From Streptomyces leeuwenhoekii (lineage in GTDB: Bacteria; Actinomycetota; Actinomycetes; Streptomycetales; Streptomycetaceae), in contig NZ_LN831790.1 in the NCBI RefSeq assembly GCF_001013905.1, positions 3,796,001-3,860,000 of the forward strand: a DNA stretch of 64,000 nt, written 5' to 3'. How positions within the stretch are numbered: the first letter of the stretch is position 1; each line of letters opens with the position of its first letter. The translations under genes were made by a program, and so were the position numbers. This document shows, one piece after another, positions 27,621 through 37,036 of this stretch. The notes beneath the pieces were generated by a model. It did no database searches. It was not told where the DNA came from and saw nothing but the letters and a program-made list of their open reading frames with translations.

Positions 27621-28964
27621 ATGAGCGATACGGCGGGGCAGGACGGGCGGCGGGACGGGTGGCGGGCCGGGGAGGCGGACCGGCGGCCGGAAGAGGCCCG
27701 GCGACAGCCGGAAAAGGACCGGCCACAACCGGAAGCGGACCGGCCACAGCAGGAGGAAGACCGGCGGCAACCGGAGGAAGACCGGCGGCAGCCGGAGGAG
27801 GACCGCCGTGAGCGGCTGCGGGAGCGGCGCCGGGCCGCCCATCGTGCCGCCCGGCGGGTGCTCGCCCGCCCGGGCTTCCTGAGCACCCTGCGCGAGCGGC
27901 TGGCGCTGCTGGAGGGGGCGGCCGGGCTCCACGACCTGGACGAGGCGGCGGACCAGTACGGCGACGGCGTCGTGGAGGCCCTGGAGGCGAGGACCGCCGC
28001 GCTGCTGGGCACGGAGGACGCCGCCTTCTTCCCGACGGGCACCATGGCCCAGCAGGTGGCCCTGCGGTGCTGGGCGGGCCGCACCGGCAGCCCGGTCGTC
28101 GCCCTGCACGCCCTCAGCCATCCCGAGGTGCACGAGCGGCATGCGTTCAGCCAGGTCAGCGGATTGCGCCCGGTACGGGTGACGAGCGCGCCCCGGCCGC
28201 CGACCGCCGAGGAGGTCCGCGCGTACGAGGAGCCCTTCGGCACGCTGATGCTGGAGCTGCCCCTGAGGGACGCCGGTTTCCTGCTGCCCTCCTTCGAGGA
28301 GCTCACCGAGGTGGTGGAGGCGGCCCGGGAGCGCGACGCGGTGGTCCACTTCGACGGGGCGCGCCTGTGGGAGTCCACCGTCCACTTCGGGCGTCCCCTG
28401 GAGGAGATCGCCGGCCTGGCGGACAGCGTGTACGTGTCGTTCTACAAGTCGCTCGACGCCTACGGCGGCGCGGCGCTGGCCGGTCCGCGCGCGCTCGTGG
28501 AGGAGGCGAAGGTCTGGCGGCACCGCTATGGCGGCACGGTGTTCCAGCAGTTCCCGACGGCCCTGTCGGCGCTGGCCGGTCTGGAGCGTGAGCTGCCCCG
28601 GCTGCCGGAGTACGTCGCCCACGCGCGCGTGGTGGCCGCCGCGCTGGGCGAGGGCCTGGCGGCGGCCGGGGTGCCGTGGGCGCGCGTGCACCCGGAGGTG
28701 CCGCACACCCACGAGTTCCAGGTCTGGCTGCCGTACGACGCCGACACCGCCGCCCGGGCCGCCGTCCGGCAGGGCGAGGAGACGGGGACCCTGCTCTTCG
28801 CCCGGCCGTGGGACGCCGCCGGGCCGGGGCTGGCCAGGACGGAGATCGGCGTGGGGGCCGAGGGCCTGGACTGGACGGCCGCCGAGGTGGCGGCGGCGAC
28901 GGCCGGGTTTGTCTCCCGGCTGCGCGAGGAGGCGGGCGGGCCGGACGGCGGCGTCAGGAGGTAG
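27621..28964 (+). CDS. Threonine aldolase/beta-eliminating-lyase family PLP enzyme
   Basis: A 447-aa fold-type I PLP enzyme related to low-specificity threonine aldolase. The core starts near residue 80: YGDGVVEALEARTAALLGTEDAAFFPTGTMAQQ (cofactor pocket), HFDGARLWES (Asp pairing with PLP) and the Schiff-base Lys in YVSFYKSLDAYGGA. The first 75 residues are a charged repeat of seven-residue units (DRRQPEE type) that is not part of the fold. The ATG at 27621 is the plausible upstream start; a GTG nearer residue 80 would give a normal-size enzyme. Substrate is uncertain. Confidence 0.9.
   Translation: MSDTAGQDGRRDGWRAGEADRRPEEARRQPEKDRPQPEADRPQQEEDRRQPEEDRRQPEEDRRERLRERRRAAHRAARRVLARPGFLSTLRERLALLEGAAGLHDLDEAADQYGDGVVEALEARTAALLGTEDAAFFPTGTMAQQVALRCWAGRTGSPVVALHALSHPEVHERHAFSQVSGLRPVRVTSAPRPPTAEEVRAYEEPFGTLMLELPLRDAGFLLPSFEELTEVVEAARERDAVVHFDGARLWESTVHFGRPLEEIAGLADSVYVSFYKSLDAYGGAALAGPRALVEEAKVWRHRYGGTVFQQFPTALSALAGLERELPRLPEYVAHARVVAAALGEGLAAAGVPWARVHPEVPHTHEFQVWLPYDADTAARAAVRQGEETGTLLFARPWDAAGPGLARTEIGVGAEGLDWTAAEVAAATAGFVSRLREEAGGPDGGVRR
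27678..27800 (+). repeat. 21-bp tandem repeat in aldolase gene
   Basis: About six units of GACCGGCGGCAACCGGAGGAA type encode DRRQPEE/DRPQPEA heptads. The last two copies are nearly identical, which suggests recent duplication. Confidence 0.8.
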
Positions 28965-29169
28965 AGCGCGGCCGCGGATGCAGCCACCGGCCCAGTGCGT
29001 GCCGTAGCCGCCCGCGGGCCGGGCGCTCCGCCACGACCGCCTGGAACGCCCGGTGGTCGCGCCATTCCCGCACCACCTGCCAGTCGTGGGCGCCGGGCGC
29101 GGGCGGCGCGGGCCGGCCGAACTGCTGCGCGCGGTAGGTGTCGAGGACGTGCTGCTGGGTGATGCTCAT
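28954..29169 (-). CDS. Small hypothetical protein
   Basis: A 71-aa reading from an ATG at 29169: MSITQQHVLDTYRAQQ start, Pro/Ala-rich middle, then HDWQVVREWRDHRAFQAVV and a basic RGRLRHALGRWLHPRPR end that could form an amphipathic helix. It overlaps the aldolase 3' end by 11 bases in convergent orientation. It has the feel of a conserved actinobacterial small protein; no function is recognised. Confidence 0.55.
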   Translation of the reverse strand: MSITQQHVLDTYRAQQFGRPAPPAPGAHDWQVVREWRDHRAFQAVVAERPARGRLRHALGRWLHPRPRSTS

Positions 29170-29394
29170 GGCGGACTGCGCCTCTCGGTTCGTGGGGAGC
29201 GGATGTCGTGGGCGGCCGGGGGCGGCGGCCGCCCTGGCCGGGGGCGGGCGCCGTGGCCGAGGTGCGGGACCCGGAAGGCTCCGCCGCCGGCCTCCTGATC
29301 CAGCTTTGGGGCCGGTCATGGCGCGTGTCGCGTCGATTGGCAGGAGCCGTCAATCGACGAGAGCGCTGTCGGTGGCGGGGTGCACCATGGGGTC

Positions 29395-30498
29395 ATGAGC
29401 GTGAGCATCGACATCACCGGGCTGCCACCGGAGCGGATCTGCGTCGTCCCGTCGCCGCTGGCCGAGCTCGGCATGGCCCTGCACGCGCTCAGCGAGCCCG
29501 GCCACCATCCGGGCCTGCGGGGCTGGGCGACGTCCGTGGCCGCGCGGCTGCGGCCCGACCTGGCCGACCGCCTGTGCGAGGCGGACTTCCTGTGGCGCAC
29601 CACGTTCTCCGACGTCTTCGCCCCCTTCGCCGGCATCCCCGGCGGGCGGGCCGTTCCGGGCGCCACGCTCGCCGAGGAGCTCGACCTGCTGGACAAGCTG
29701 ACGGACGACGAGTTCGTGCTGGTGGCGCTCGAGTTCACCTGCCAGGTCCAGTACGACGTGGAGACCCCGAGCCCGCTGCACGACGACGCGGTGCGCCGGC
29801 GCGCGCTGGAGCTCGCCGCGGCGCGCGGCGCCCTCCAGGAGCGGTTCACGCGCAGGCTGCTCCAGGACCCGCCCGTGGTGCGCGCCTGGTTCCGTCAGCT
29901 CATGGAGGACTGCGAGGAGGCGTTCTTCGCGGAGATCTGGGAGCGGGTCCGGCCGCAGCTCGCCGCGGACGCCCGGCACAAGACGGAGCTGCTGCGCCGC
30001 AAGGGCCTGGCGGAGGCCCTCGCCGCGGTGTCCCCGGCGGTCGCGCTGGACGACGAGGCGGCCGTGATCACCGTAGACAAGCTGGTCGTGGGCCGCACGG
30101 CCACCGGTGACGGCGGTCTCGTCCTGGTCCCCACCAGCCTCGGCTGGCCGCACGTGATGGTCCTGCACCGGTACGGATGGCAGCCCGCCATCACCTACCC
30201 CGTCAGCGGTTCCGGACCGCAGGCCCCCTCCGTGGAGCAGGTGGGCCTGCGCCTGGAGGCACTGGCCCATCCGGTGCGGATGCAGCTCTGCCGTCATCTG
30301 GCCCGCACGCCCTACACCACCAGCGAGCTGGCGGACGCCCAGGGCATGACGGCACCCGAGATATCCCGGCATCTGAGCGTGCTGAAGAAGGCCGGTCTGA
30401 TCACCACCCGCCGCCGCGGCCGTTACGCGCAGCACCAACTGGAGCTGTCGGCGGTGGTCCGGCTGGGCAGCGACTTCATCGAGGGCGTCCTGCGCTGA
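29395..30498 (+). CDS. ArsR-type transcriptional regulator with large N-terminal domain (DUF5937-like)
   Basis: A 367-aa regulator. The C-terminal 80 residues are an ArsR/SmtB winged helix (RLEALAHPVRMQLCRHLARTPYTTSELADAQGMTAPEISRHLSVLKKAGLITTRRRGRYAQHQL). The N-terminal 270 residues form the actinobacterial DUF5937-type domain, rich in Leu/Glu helices, with no recognisable metal-binding cysteines; the ligand is unknown. The ATG at 29395 (MSVSIDITGL) is preferred. Its neighbours suggest no specific regulon. Confidence 0.85.
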   Translation: MSVSIDITGLPPERICVVPSPLAELGMALHALSEPGHHPGLRGWATSVAARLRPDLADRLCEADFLWRTTFSDVFAPFAGIPGGRAVPGATLAEELDLLDKLTDDEFVLVALEFTCQVQYDVETPSPLHDDAVRRRALELAAARGALQERFTRRLLQDPPVVRAWFRQLMEDCEEAFFAEIWERVRPQLAADARHKTELLRRKGLAEALAAVSPAVALDDEAAVITVDKLVVGRTATGDGGLVLVPTSLGWPHVMVLHRYGWQPAITYPVSGSGPQAPSVEQVGLRLEALAHPVRMQLCRHLARTPYTTSELADAQGMTAPEISRHLSVLKKAGLITTRRRGRYAQHQLELSAVVRLGSDFIEGVLR

Positions 30499-30582
30499 GC
30501 CGCCGTACGGGCACCGCCAGGGGGCGCCTCCAGGGCGCCTGCGGAGTCCGCCCCCGGGCGCCGCGCGGGCCGCCCCGCGGGA

Positions 30583-31254
30583 TCAGCCGTGGCCGCCGGC
30601 CCGCACCAGCCCCGTCTCGTACGCCAGCACCACCACCTGCACACGGTCCCTGAGGCCCAGCTTGGTCAGGATGCGGCCCACATGGGTCTTCACGGTCGCC
30701 TCCGACAGCACCAGCCGGGCCGCGATCTCTCCGTTGGACAGGCCCTGCGCCACCAGCACCATCACCTCCCGCTCCCGCTCGGTGAGCCGCTGGAGCGCCT
30801 TGTGCTGGGGTTCCTTCGTGGTGCCGGGCAGCATCGGCGCGAACCGGTCGAGGAGACGGCGGGTGGTCGAGGGGGCCACCACCGCGTCGCCGCTGTGCAC
30901 GGCACGGATGGCGGCGAGCAGTTCACCGGGCGGCACGTCCTTGAGCATGAAGCCGGAGGCGCCCGCCTTCAGCGCCGAGAAGGCGTACTCGTCCAGGTCG
31001 AAGGTGGTCAGGATGAGCACCTTCGGCGCGTCGGGGTCCGCGCAGATGCGGCGGGTGGCCTCCACGCCGTCCAGCTTGGGCATGCGGACGTCCATCAGCA
31101 CCACGTCGACGGCGGTGGACTCCAGGACCCGGATGGCCTCGACGCCGTCCCCCGCCTCCGCCACGACCTCCATGTCCGGCTGGGCGGCGAGCACCATCCG
31201 GAACCCGGTGCGCAGCAGCACCTGGTCGTCGACGAGCATCACGCGGATCGTCAT
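30583..31254 (-). CDS. NarL/FixJ-family response regulator
   Basis: A 223-aa response regulator. Receiver motifs: MLVDDQ, phospho-acceptor in LMDVRMPKLDG, Lys in MLKDVPPG. The LuxR helix-turn-helix is LTEREREVMVLVAQGLSNGEIAARLVLSEATVKTHVGRIL. The ATG at 31254 (MTIRVMLV) is chosen over an upstream ATG that would add a nonconserved 35-residue lead. It lies 73 bases downstream of its partner kinase gene. Confidence 0.93.
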   Translation of the reverse strand: MTIRVMLVDDQVLLRTGFRMVLAAQPDMEVVAEAGDGVEAIRVLESTAVDVVLMDVRMPKLDGVEATRRICADPDAPKVLILTTFDLDEYAFSALKAGASGFMLKDVPPGELLAAIRAVHSGDAVVAPSTTRRLLDRFAPMLPGTTKEPQHKALQRLTEREREVMVLVAQGLSNGEIAARLVLSEATVKTHVGRILTKLGLRDRVQVVVLAYETGLVRAGGHG

Positions 31255-31327
31255 CGGGGCCTCTTCCGTGTCCGTCTGCCCGGGTCGCCGGGTCGTTACA
31301 GGTGTCAACGCGGTGTCCGCGTCCGGG

Positions 31328-32548
31328 TCAGTGTGCGGGTTTGAGGGGCAGCAGCGCACTGATGCGGAATCCTCCGCCCGGCCGCGGGCCGGCGTCCAGC
31401 GTGCCGCCGACCATGCCGACCCGCTCGCGCATGCCGATCAGGCCGTGGCCCTGCCCGTCCAGGCCGCCCTCCTCGTACAGCTCGTGCGGGGCGCCCTTGC
31501 CGTCGTCCTCCACCAGCACGCCGAGCCCGTCGTCGAAGTAGACCAGGCGCACGCTGGCACCCGCGTTGGGGCCGCCGTGCTTGCGGGTGTTGGTGAGCGC
31601 CTCCTGCACGATGCGGTACGCCGTGAGCTCGACGCCGCTGGGCAGGGGGCGCGGGGTGCCCTCGATCTTGAAGTCGACGGGCAGCCCGGATCCGCGGCAC
31701 TGCTCGACCAGGTCCTCGATCTGCCGGACGTCGGGCTGCGGGACGTACTCGCCGGCCTCCTGGTGCTCCCCGGTGCGCAGCACGCCCAGCAGGCGGCGCA
31801 TCTCGGCGAGGGCCTGGCGGCCGGTGGAGGAGATGGTCTCCAGCGCCCTCTTGGCCTGGTCGGGCGCGGCGTCGATGACGTAAGCGGCGCCGTCGGCCTG
31901 CACCACCATCACCGAGACGTTGTGGGCGACGACGTCGTGCAGTTCGCGCGCGATGCGGGCCCGCTCGGCGGCGACCGCGACCTTGGCCTGCGCCTCCCGC
32001 TCCCGCTCCAGCCGGGCGGCGCGCTCCTCGAGCTGGGTGAAGTAGGCGCGGCGGGTGCGCATGGAGTCGCCGAGCACCCACGCGAGCGCGAAGGGGACGG
32101 TCTGGAAGACCGCCCCGGCGATGTTGTTGGCGACCCCGACGTCGTCGTTGTACCAGCGCATCTGCGCCACCGACGCCGCGCACAGGCCCATCGCCAGCGC
32201 CAGCCGGGACGCCCAGCGCGCGCCGATCGCGGCCACGGTGTAGACGATCAGCAGGAGGGCGAAGTCGGCGACCATCGTCTCGACGTCCAGCACGAGCTGC
32301 GCCAGGCCGAGGGCGACGGCCAGCACCAGCATCTTCTCCGGCATCCGCCGGCGCAGCGCCACGACCAGGGCCAGCAGCAGCGCGACCGGGATGATGCGCG
32401 TCGGCGCGTCGGTGCCCTTGGCGGCCTGCCGTCCGGCCTCCCCCATCACCGTGATCACCAGCAGGACGACGGCCCAGAAGCTGTCGACACCGGTCGGGTG
32501 CCTGCGGAGGAAGTCGTAGAGGCGCTGCACGTAACCCAGCGTAGGCAC
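31328..32548 (-). CDS. Sensor histidine kinase (HisKA_3/DesK type)
   Basis: A 406-aa membrane kinase. Four to five hydrophobic segments fill residues 20-170. A coiled-coil linker ([28 protein letters not shown]) leads to [22 protein letters not shown] with the phospho-acceptor His. The ATPase domain has [11 protein letters not shown] (N box) and [16 protein letters not shown] (G box). The GTG at 32548 gives [11 protein letters not shown]; a second GTG six codons later (MQRLYDFL) may be the real start, as neither has a clear ribosome binding site. The signal is unknown. Confidence 0.92.
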   Translation of the reverse strand: MPTLGYVQRLYDFLRRHPTGVDSFWAVVLLVITVMGEAGRQAAKGTDAPTRIIPVALLLALVVALRRRMPEKMLVLAVALGLAQLVLDVETMVADFALLLIVYTVAAIGARWASRLALAMGLCAASVAQMRWYNDDVGVANNIAGAVFQTVPFALAWVLGDSMRTRRAYFTQLEERAARLEREREAQAKVAVAAERARIARELHDVVAHNVSVMVVQADGAAYVIDAAPDQAKRALETISSTGRQALAEMRRLLGVLRTGEHQEAGEYVPQPDVRQIEDLVEQCRGSGLPVDFKIEGTPRPLPSGVELTAYRIVQEALTNTRKHGGPNAGASVRLVYFDDGLGVLVEDDGKGAPHELYEEGGLDGQGHGLIGMRERVGMVGGTLDAGPRPGGGFRISALLPLKPAH

Positions 32549-32648
32549 GGGTGATGTGTGCAGGGGTCAACCGGAGGACCGATCCCGGCGGGCCCGTGTA
32601 CTCCGCAAGGTGGAGGGCCCGCTCCCCTGTGCGCTTAGCCTGGGCCCC

Positions 32649-33854
32649 GTGACAGCGGTGGCGAACGGTGCGGGTGAGTGGCGGAGCTGGCGGGCGGCGG
32701 CGCGGGAGGCGCTGTACGGGCCGCGGGGGTTCTACCGCCGGCCGGAGGGTCCCGCGGGTCACTTCCGTACGTCCGTGCACGTCTCGGCGCTGTTCGCGCG
32801 GGCGGTGGCGCGGCTGCTGTGCCGGGTCGACGCGGCGCTGGGGCGGCCCGCGCGGCTCGACTTCGTGGACATGGCCGCCGGACGGGGGGAACTGGTCACC
32901 GGCGTCCTCGCCGCGCTGCCCGCCGACGTGGCCGCCCGTACGCGCGCGTACGCCGTCGAGATCGCCGCCCGGCCCGAGGGGCTCGACCACCGGATCGAGT
33001 GGCTTCCGGAGCCGCCCCGTCCGGTCACCGGGCTGCTCTTCGCCAACGAGTGGCTGGACAACGTACCGGTGGAGGTCGCGCAGACGGACGCGGCGGGTGT
33101 GGCGCGGCGGGTGCTGGTGCGCGACGACGGGACGGAGCGGCTCGGCGAGCCGGTGACCGGCGCGGAGGCGGAGTGGCTCCGCCGGTGGTGGCCGCAGGCG
33201 GCCGGGACCGGATGGCCCGAGGAGGGCCGGCGCCCCGACGAGGAACACCGGTCCGAGCAGGGACGCCGGGTCCGGCAGGGGCTCCGGGCCGAGCACGGCC
33301 TCCGGGCCGAGCACGGCCTCCGGGCCGAAGAGGGACTGCGGGCCGAAGAAGGACTGCGGGCCGAAGAAGGACTGCGGGCCGAAGAAGGACTGCGGGCCGA
33401 AGAGGGGCTGCGGGCCGAGATCGGGCTGCCCCGGGACGCGGCGTGGGCGTCCGCCGTCGCCACGCTCGAGAGCGGCCTGGCCGTGGCCGTCGACTACGCG
33501 CACACACGGGAGAACCGTCCGCCCTTCGGGACGCTCACCGGTTTCCGCGAGGGGCGGGAGACGGCGCCCGTGCCGGACGGGTCCTGCGACATCACCGCGC
33601 ACGTCGCCCTGGACGCGTGCGCGGCGGCGTGCCCGCTCCCCGGCGCCCGGCTGCTCTCCCAGCGCGAGGCCCTGCCGGTCCTCGGGGTCACCGGCGCGCG
33701 CCCCCCGCTCGCGCTCGCCTCCACCGACCCCGCCGGATACGTCCGCGCCCTCGCCGGCGCCGGAGAGGCCGCCGAGCTCACCGCGCCGGGCGGGCTCGGC
33801 GACTTCGTGTGGCTGCTCCAGCCGGTGGGCATCCCGGACGTCCTGGCCCCCTGA
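32649..33854 (+). CDS. MidA-family SAM-dependent methyltransferase with inserted hexapeptide repeat
   Basis: A 401-aa protein of the COG1565/Methyltransf_28 (MidA/NDUFAF7) family. It has [27 protein letters not shown], the SAM-binding loop [20 protein letters not shown] and the family motif [15 protein letters not shown]. Between residues 211 and 258 lie eight tandem copies of GLRAE(E/H), an insertion absent from the fold. In mitochondria NDUFAF7 methylates the NDUFS2 subunit of complex I. Here the gene faces nuoD2, the bacterial NDUFS2 homologue, end to end with about 50 bases between stops. The GTG at 32649 is the chosen start. Confidence 0.88.
   Translation: MTAVANGAGEWRSWRAAAREALYGPRGFYRRPEGPAGHFRTSVHVSALFARAVARLLCRVDAALGRPARLDFVDMAAGRGELVTGVLAALPADVAARTRAYAVEIAARPEGLDHRIEWLPEPPRPVTGLLFANEWLDNVPVEVAQTDAAGVARRVLVRDDGTERLGEPVTGAEAEWLRRWWPQAAGTGWPEEGRRPDEEHRSEQGRRVRQGLRAEHGLRAEHGLRAEEGLRAEEGLRAEEGLRAEEGLRAEEGLRAEIGLPRDAAWASAVATLESGLAVAVDYAHTRENRPPFGTLTGFREGRETAPVPDGSCDITAHVALDACAAACPLPGARLLSQREALPVLGVTGARPPLALASTDPAGYVRALAGAGEAAELTAPGGLGDFVWLLQPVGIPDVLAP
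33279..33422 (+). repeat. 18-bp tandem repeat in MidA gene, eight copies
   Basis: Eight in-frame units of GGACTGCGGGCCGAAGAA type encode [12 protein letters not shown]. The middle copies are virtually identical. The unit is strongly helical and could add a rigid charged helix. Confidence 0.92.
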
Positions 33855-33903
33855 GGCCGCGCCCCCGGTGGCGGGCCCGGGACGGCGCGCCCTGCCGCGG
33901 GCC

Positions 33904-35055
33904 CTACTTGTCGACGTCGCCCACCACGAAGAACATCGACCCCAGGATCGCCACCATGTCCGCCACGAGCGTCCCGGGCAGCAGCTCGGTCAGGGTCTGC
34001 ACGTTGTTGTACGAGGCCGACCGCAGCTTCAGCCGGTACGGGGTCTTCTCACCCTTGCTGACCAGGTAGTAGCCGTTGATGCCGAGCGGGTTCTCGGTCC
34101 AGGCGTAGGTGTGGCCCTCGGGCGCCTTCAGCACCTTCGGCAGCCGCTGGTTGATCGGGCCGGGCGGCAGCTCGGCCAGCCGGTCCAGGCAGGCGTCGGC
34201 CAGGTCGAGGGCGTTGTGCGTCTGGTCCAGCAGGCACTCGAAGCGGGCGAGGCAGTCGCCCTCCTGCCGGGTGACCACCCGCAGCGTGTCCTGGAGCTCG
34301 CCGTAGGCCAGGTACGGCTCGTCGCGCCGCAGGTCGAAGTCGACGCCCGAGGCCCGCGCGATCGGCCCGCTCACCCCGTAGGCGTGCACGGTCGCGGGCG
34401 CGAGCCGGCCGACGCCGCGCGTGCGCCCCCGGAAGATCTCGTTGCCGAGGACGAGGTCGTCGAAGACGTCCATGCGCGAGCGGACGGCGGAGACGGCGGC
34501 ACGCGCGCGGGCGGTCCAGCCGGCCGGCAGGTCCTCCTTGAGGCCGCCGACGCGGTTGAACATGTAGTGCATCCGGCCGCCGGAGACCTCCTCCATGACG
34601 TTCTGGAGGGTCTCGCGCTCCCGGAAGGCGTAGAAGACCGGCGTCATGCCGCCGAGCTCCAGGGGGTAGGAGCCGAGGAACATCAGGTGGTTCAGCACCC
34701 GGTTCAGCTCGGCGAGCAGGGTCCGCGTCCACACCGCGCGCGGCGGGACCTCCATGCCGAGCATCCGCTCCACGGCGAGGACCACGCCCAGTTCGTTGGA
34801 GAACGCCGACAGCCAGTCGTGGCGGTTGGCGAGCACGATGATCTGGCGGTAGTCCCGCGCCTCGAACAGCTTCTCCGCGCCGCGGTGCATGTAGCCGATC
34901 ACGGGCTCCGCGTGGATGATGCGCTCGCCGTCCAGGACGAGCTTCAGACGCAGCACGCCGTGCGTCGACGGGTGCTGGGGCCCGATGTTGAGCACCATGT
35001 CGGTGCTCTCCGCGGCGCCGCCGATACCGACCATGGTCTCCGTCGTAGGAGTCAT
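33904..35055 (-). CDS. nuoD2: NADH-quinone oxidoreductase subunit D (solitary)
   Basis: A 383-aa complex I 49-kDa subunit. Signatures: [73 protein letters not shown]-type [10 protein letters not shown] region, and C-terminal [38 protein letters not shown]. No other nuo gene is nearby, so this is an extra copy, as in S. coelicolor where the full nuo operon is elsewhere. The ATG at 35055 is chosen. Its partner may be an alternative or partial complex I. Confidence 0.95.
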   Translation of the reverse strand: MTPTTETMVGIGGAAESTDMVLNIGPQHPSTHGVLRLKLVLDGERIIHAEPVIGYMHRGAEKLFEARDYRQIIVLANRHDWLSAFSNELGVVLAVERMLGMEVPPRAVWTRTLLAELNRVLNHLMFLGSYPLELGGMTPVFYAFRERETLQNVMEEVSGGRMHYMFNRVGGLKEDLPAGWTARARAAVSAVRSRMDVFDDLVLGNEIFRGRTRGVGRLAPATVHAYGVSGPIARASGVDFDLRRDEPYLAYGELQDTLRVVTRQEGDCLARFECLLDQTHNALDLADACLDRLAELPPGPINQRLPKVLKAPEGHTYAWTENPLGINGYYLVSKGEKTPYRLKLRSASYNNVQTLTELLPGTLVADMVAILGSMFFVVGDVDK

Positions 35056-35086
35056 GGACCCAGTCTCTCCTACGTACGCTGGCCTC

Positions 35087-35593
35087 ATGGAAACGGGGAG
35101 TCCGCGAGGGACGGGGACGGCGACGGGCGGGCAGCCGGTGTGGACCGGGCTGCCGCCGGGGCTGCTGCGGATGCGGCGGATGCTGCTGGTGGTGTGGGCG
35201 GGGCCGGCGACGGCCGGCCTGGGGGTGCTGCCGTGGTGGCTGGCCGGACCTGCGTGGGCGGCGTTCGCCCTGCTGCCGCCGGTCCTGGCCGCCTGGGGCT
35301 GGGTGATGCTGGAGCGCAACTGGCGGTCCTGGCGGTACGCCGAGCGCGCCGACGACCTGCTCATCAGCCGGGGCGTGCTGTGGCGGGAGCAGACCGTCGT
35401 GCCGTACGGGCGGATGCAGCTCGTGGAGGTCACCTCCGGGCCGGTCGAGCGGTACTTCGGACTGGCCGGCGTGCAGGTGCACACCGCCGCCGCCGCGACC
35501 GACGCGACCATCCCGGGCCTGGACCCGGCCGAGGCGGAACGGCTGCGCGACCGGCTCACCGAGCTGGGCGAGGCCCGATCGGCGGGGCTGTGA
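35087..35593 (+). CDS. PH-domain (bPH2/DUF304) membrane protein
   Basis: A 168-aa protein. Two membrane helices (about 30-75: [41 protein letters not shown]) precede a bacterial PH domain ([46 protein letters not shown]). Its stop overlaps the start of a second PH-domain gene as GTGA. Pairs of this kind (YdbS/YdbT-like) are common in Gram-positive bacteria and are thought to act at the membrane; the molecular role is unknown. Confidence 0.88.
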   Translation: METGSPRGTGTATGGQPVWTGLPPGLLRMRRMLLVVWAGPATAGLGVLPWWLAGPAWAAFALLPPVLAAWGWVMLERNWRSWRYAERADDLLISRGVLWREQTVVPYGRMQLVEVTSGPVERYFGLAGVQVHTAAAATDATIPGLDPAEAERLRDRLTELGEARSAGL

Positions 35594-36945
35594 CGGCGCC
35601 GCGGGCCGCTCGGGCCCCGCGGGAACCGGCCCCGCGGGCCCCGGGCGGCGTGGCCGCGGAGCGGCGGCTGCACCCCGTCACGCCGTTCCGGCGGGCGTGG
35701 GCGCCGGTCGCCGTACTCGTCGGATGGGCCGCGCACGACCTCGACGGGGCGCAGCGGCAACTGTCCCGGCTCACCACGACCACCCTGCTGGCCGGTCTCG
35801 CCGTACTCCTCCCGGCCGCCGCCCTGTACGGCTTTCTGACCTGGTGGTACACGCGCTTCGCGGTGACGGACGCGGAGCTGCGGATCCGGACCGGGCTGCT
35901 GTTCCGGCGCACCGCGCACATCCGGCTGGAGCGCGTCCAGGCCATCGACGTCACCCAGCCGCTCCTCGCCCGGGTCGCGGGGGTCGCCAAGCTGCGCATC
36001 GACGTCATAGGGACCGACAAGAAGGACGAGCTCGCCTTCCTCGGCGCCGGGGAGGCACGGGCGCTGCGCGCCGAACTGCTCGCGCGGGCGGCCGGTTTCG
36101 CTCCCGAGACCGCCCACGAGGTCGGTGAGGCCCCGTCCACCCGGCTGCTGCGCGTCCCGCCCGGCGTCCTCGCCGTCTCCCTGCTGCTGACCGGCGCGAC
36201 CTGGGGCACGCTGGCCGCCGCCGTCGCCGTACCGGCCGTGCTGTGGGTGCTCACCCACAACCTGTGGACGGTCCTGGCCACCGCCCTGCCGCTGGCGGGC
36301 GCGGCGGGTGCGCGCAGCGTGGGGCGGTTCGTCGCCGACTACGACTGGACGGTCGCCCAGTCCCCGGACGGGCTGCGCCTGGACCACGGGCTGCTCGACC
36401 GGGCCCACGAGACGGTGCCGCCGGGGCGGGTGCAGACCGTGCGGATCGTGGAGCCGCTGCTGTGGCGGGGGCGCGGCTGGGTGCGGGTGGAACTGGACGT
36501 GGCCGGGTCGTCCAACTCCGTGCTGCTGCCGGTCGCCCCGCGCGAGGCCGCGGTGTCCGTCATCGCGCGCGTGCTGCCCGGGGTGGCCGTGCCGCCCGGG
36601 GCGACGCTGTCCCGTCCGCCGCGACGGGCCGGCTGGTGCCGGCCACTGTGGTGGCGCGGTCACGGGCTCGCCGTCACCGATGCCGTGTTCGCCGCCCGGC
36701 ACGGGCTGCTGCGGCGCAGCCTGGCGCTGGTGCCGCACGCCAAGGTGCAGAGCGTCCGCCTGACGCAGGGGCCGTGGCAGCGGGCGCGGCGGCTCGCCGA
36801 CGTCCGGGTGGACACGGGGGCGAACAAGACCGTGACGGCGCGGCTGCGTGACGCCGGGGAGGCGGCGGAGCTGCTGCGGGCCCAGGCGGAGCGCTCCCGC
36901 ACGGGACGCCGGGACGCCCGCCCGGACCGCTGGATGGCCTCCTAG
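35590..36945 (+). CDS. Multi-PH-domain (bPH2/DUF304) membrane protein
   Basis: A 451-aa partner of the preceding gene, coupled by a GTGA overlap. It has two pairs of membrane helices (about 35-85 and 195-240) and three PH-like repeats, each with the hallmark phrase: [71 protein letters not shown]. This matches YdbT-type proteins. It probably forms a complex with the smaller protein at the cytoplasmic membrane. Convergent with the coiled-coil gene. Confidence 0.9.
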   Translation: MTAPRAARAPREPAPRAPGGVAAERRLHPVTPFRRAWAPVAVLVGWAAHDLDGAQRQLSRLTTTTLLAGLAVLLPAAALYGFLTWWYTRFAVTDAELRIRTGLLFRRTAHIRLERVQAIDVTQPLLARVAGVAKLRIDVIGTDKKDELAFLGAGEARALRAELLARAAGFAPETAHEVGEAPSTRLLRVPPGVLAVSLLLTGATWGTLAAAVAVPAVLWVLTHNLWTVLATALPLAGAAGARSVGRFVADYDWTVAQSPDGLRLDHGLLDRAHETVPPGRVQTVRIVEPLLWRGRGWVRVELDVAGSSNSVLLPVAPREAAVSVIARVLPGVAVPPGATLSRPPRRAGWCRPLWWRGHGLAVTDAVFAARHGLLRRSLALVPHAKVQSVRLTQGPWQRARRLADVRVDTGANKTVTARLRDAGEAAELLRAQAERSRTGRRDARPDRWMAS

Positions 36946-37036
36946 GTCCCGTCGGGTGGACCGGGCCCAGCAGCCGCCGGGCGGTGCTCCCCCGGCCCCG
37001 GCGACCCGCCCGGCCCGCGGGCCCGCCCGGCCGGGC

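Noticed and set aside
33279..33422. CRISPR array
   Set aside because: The units are contiguous 18-bp coding repeats with no spacers.
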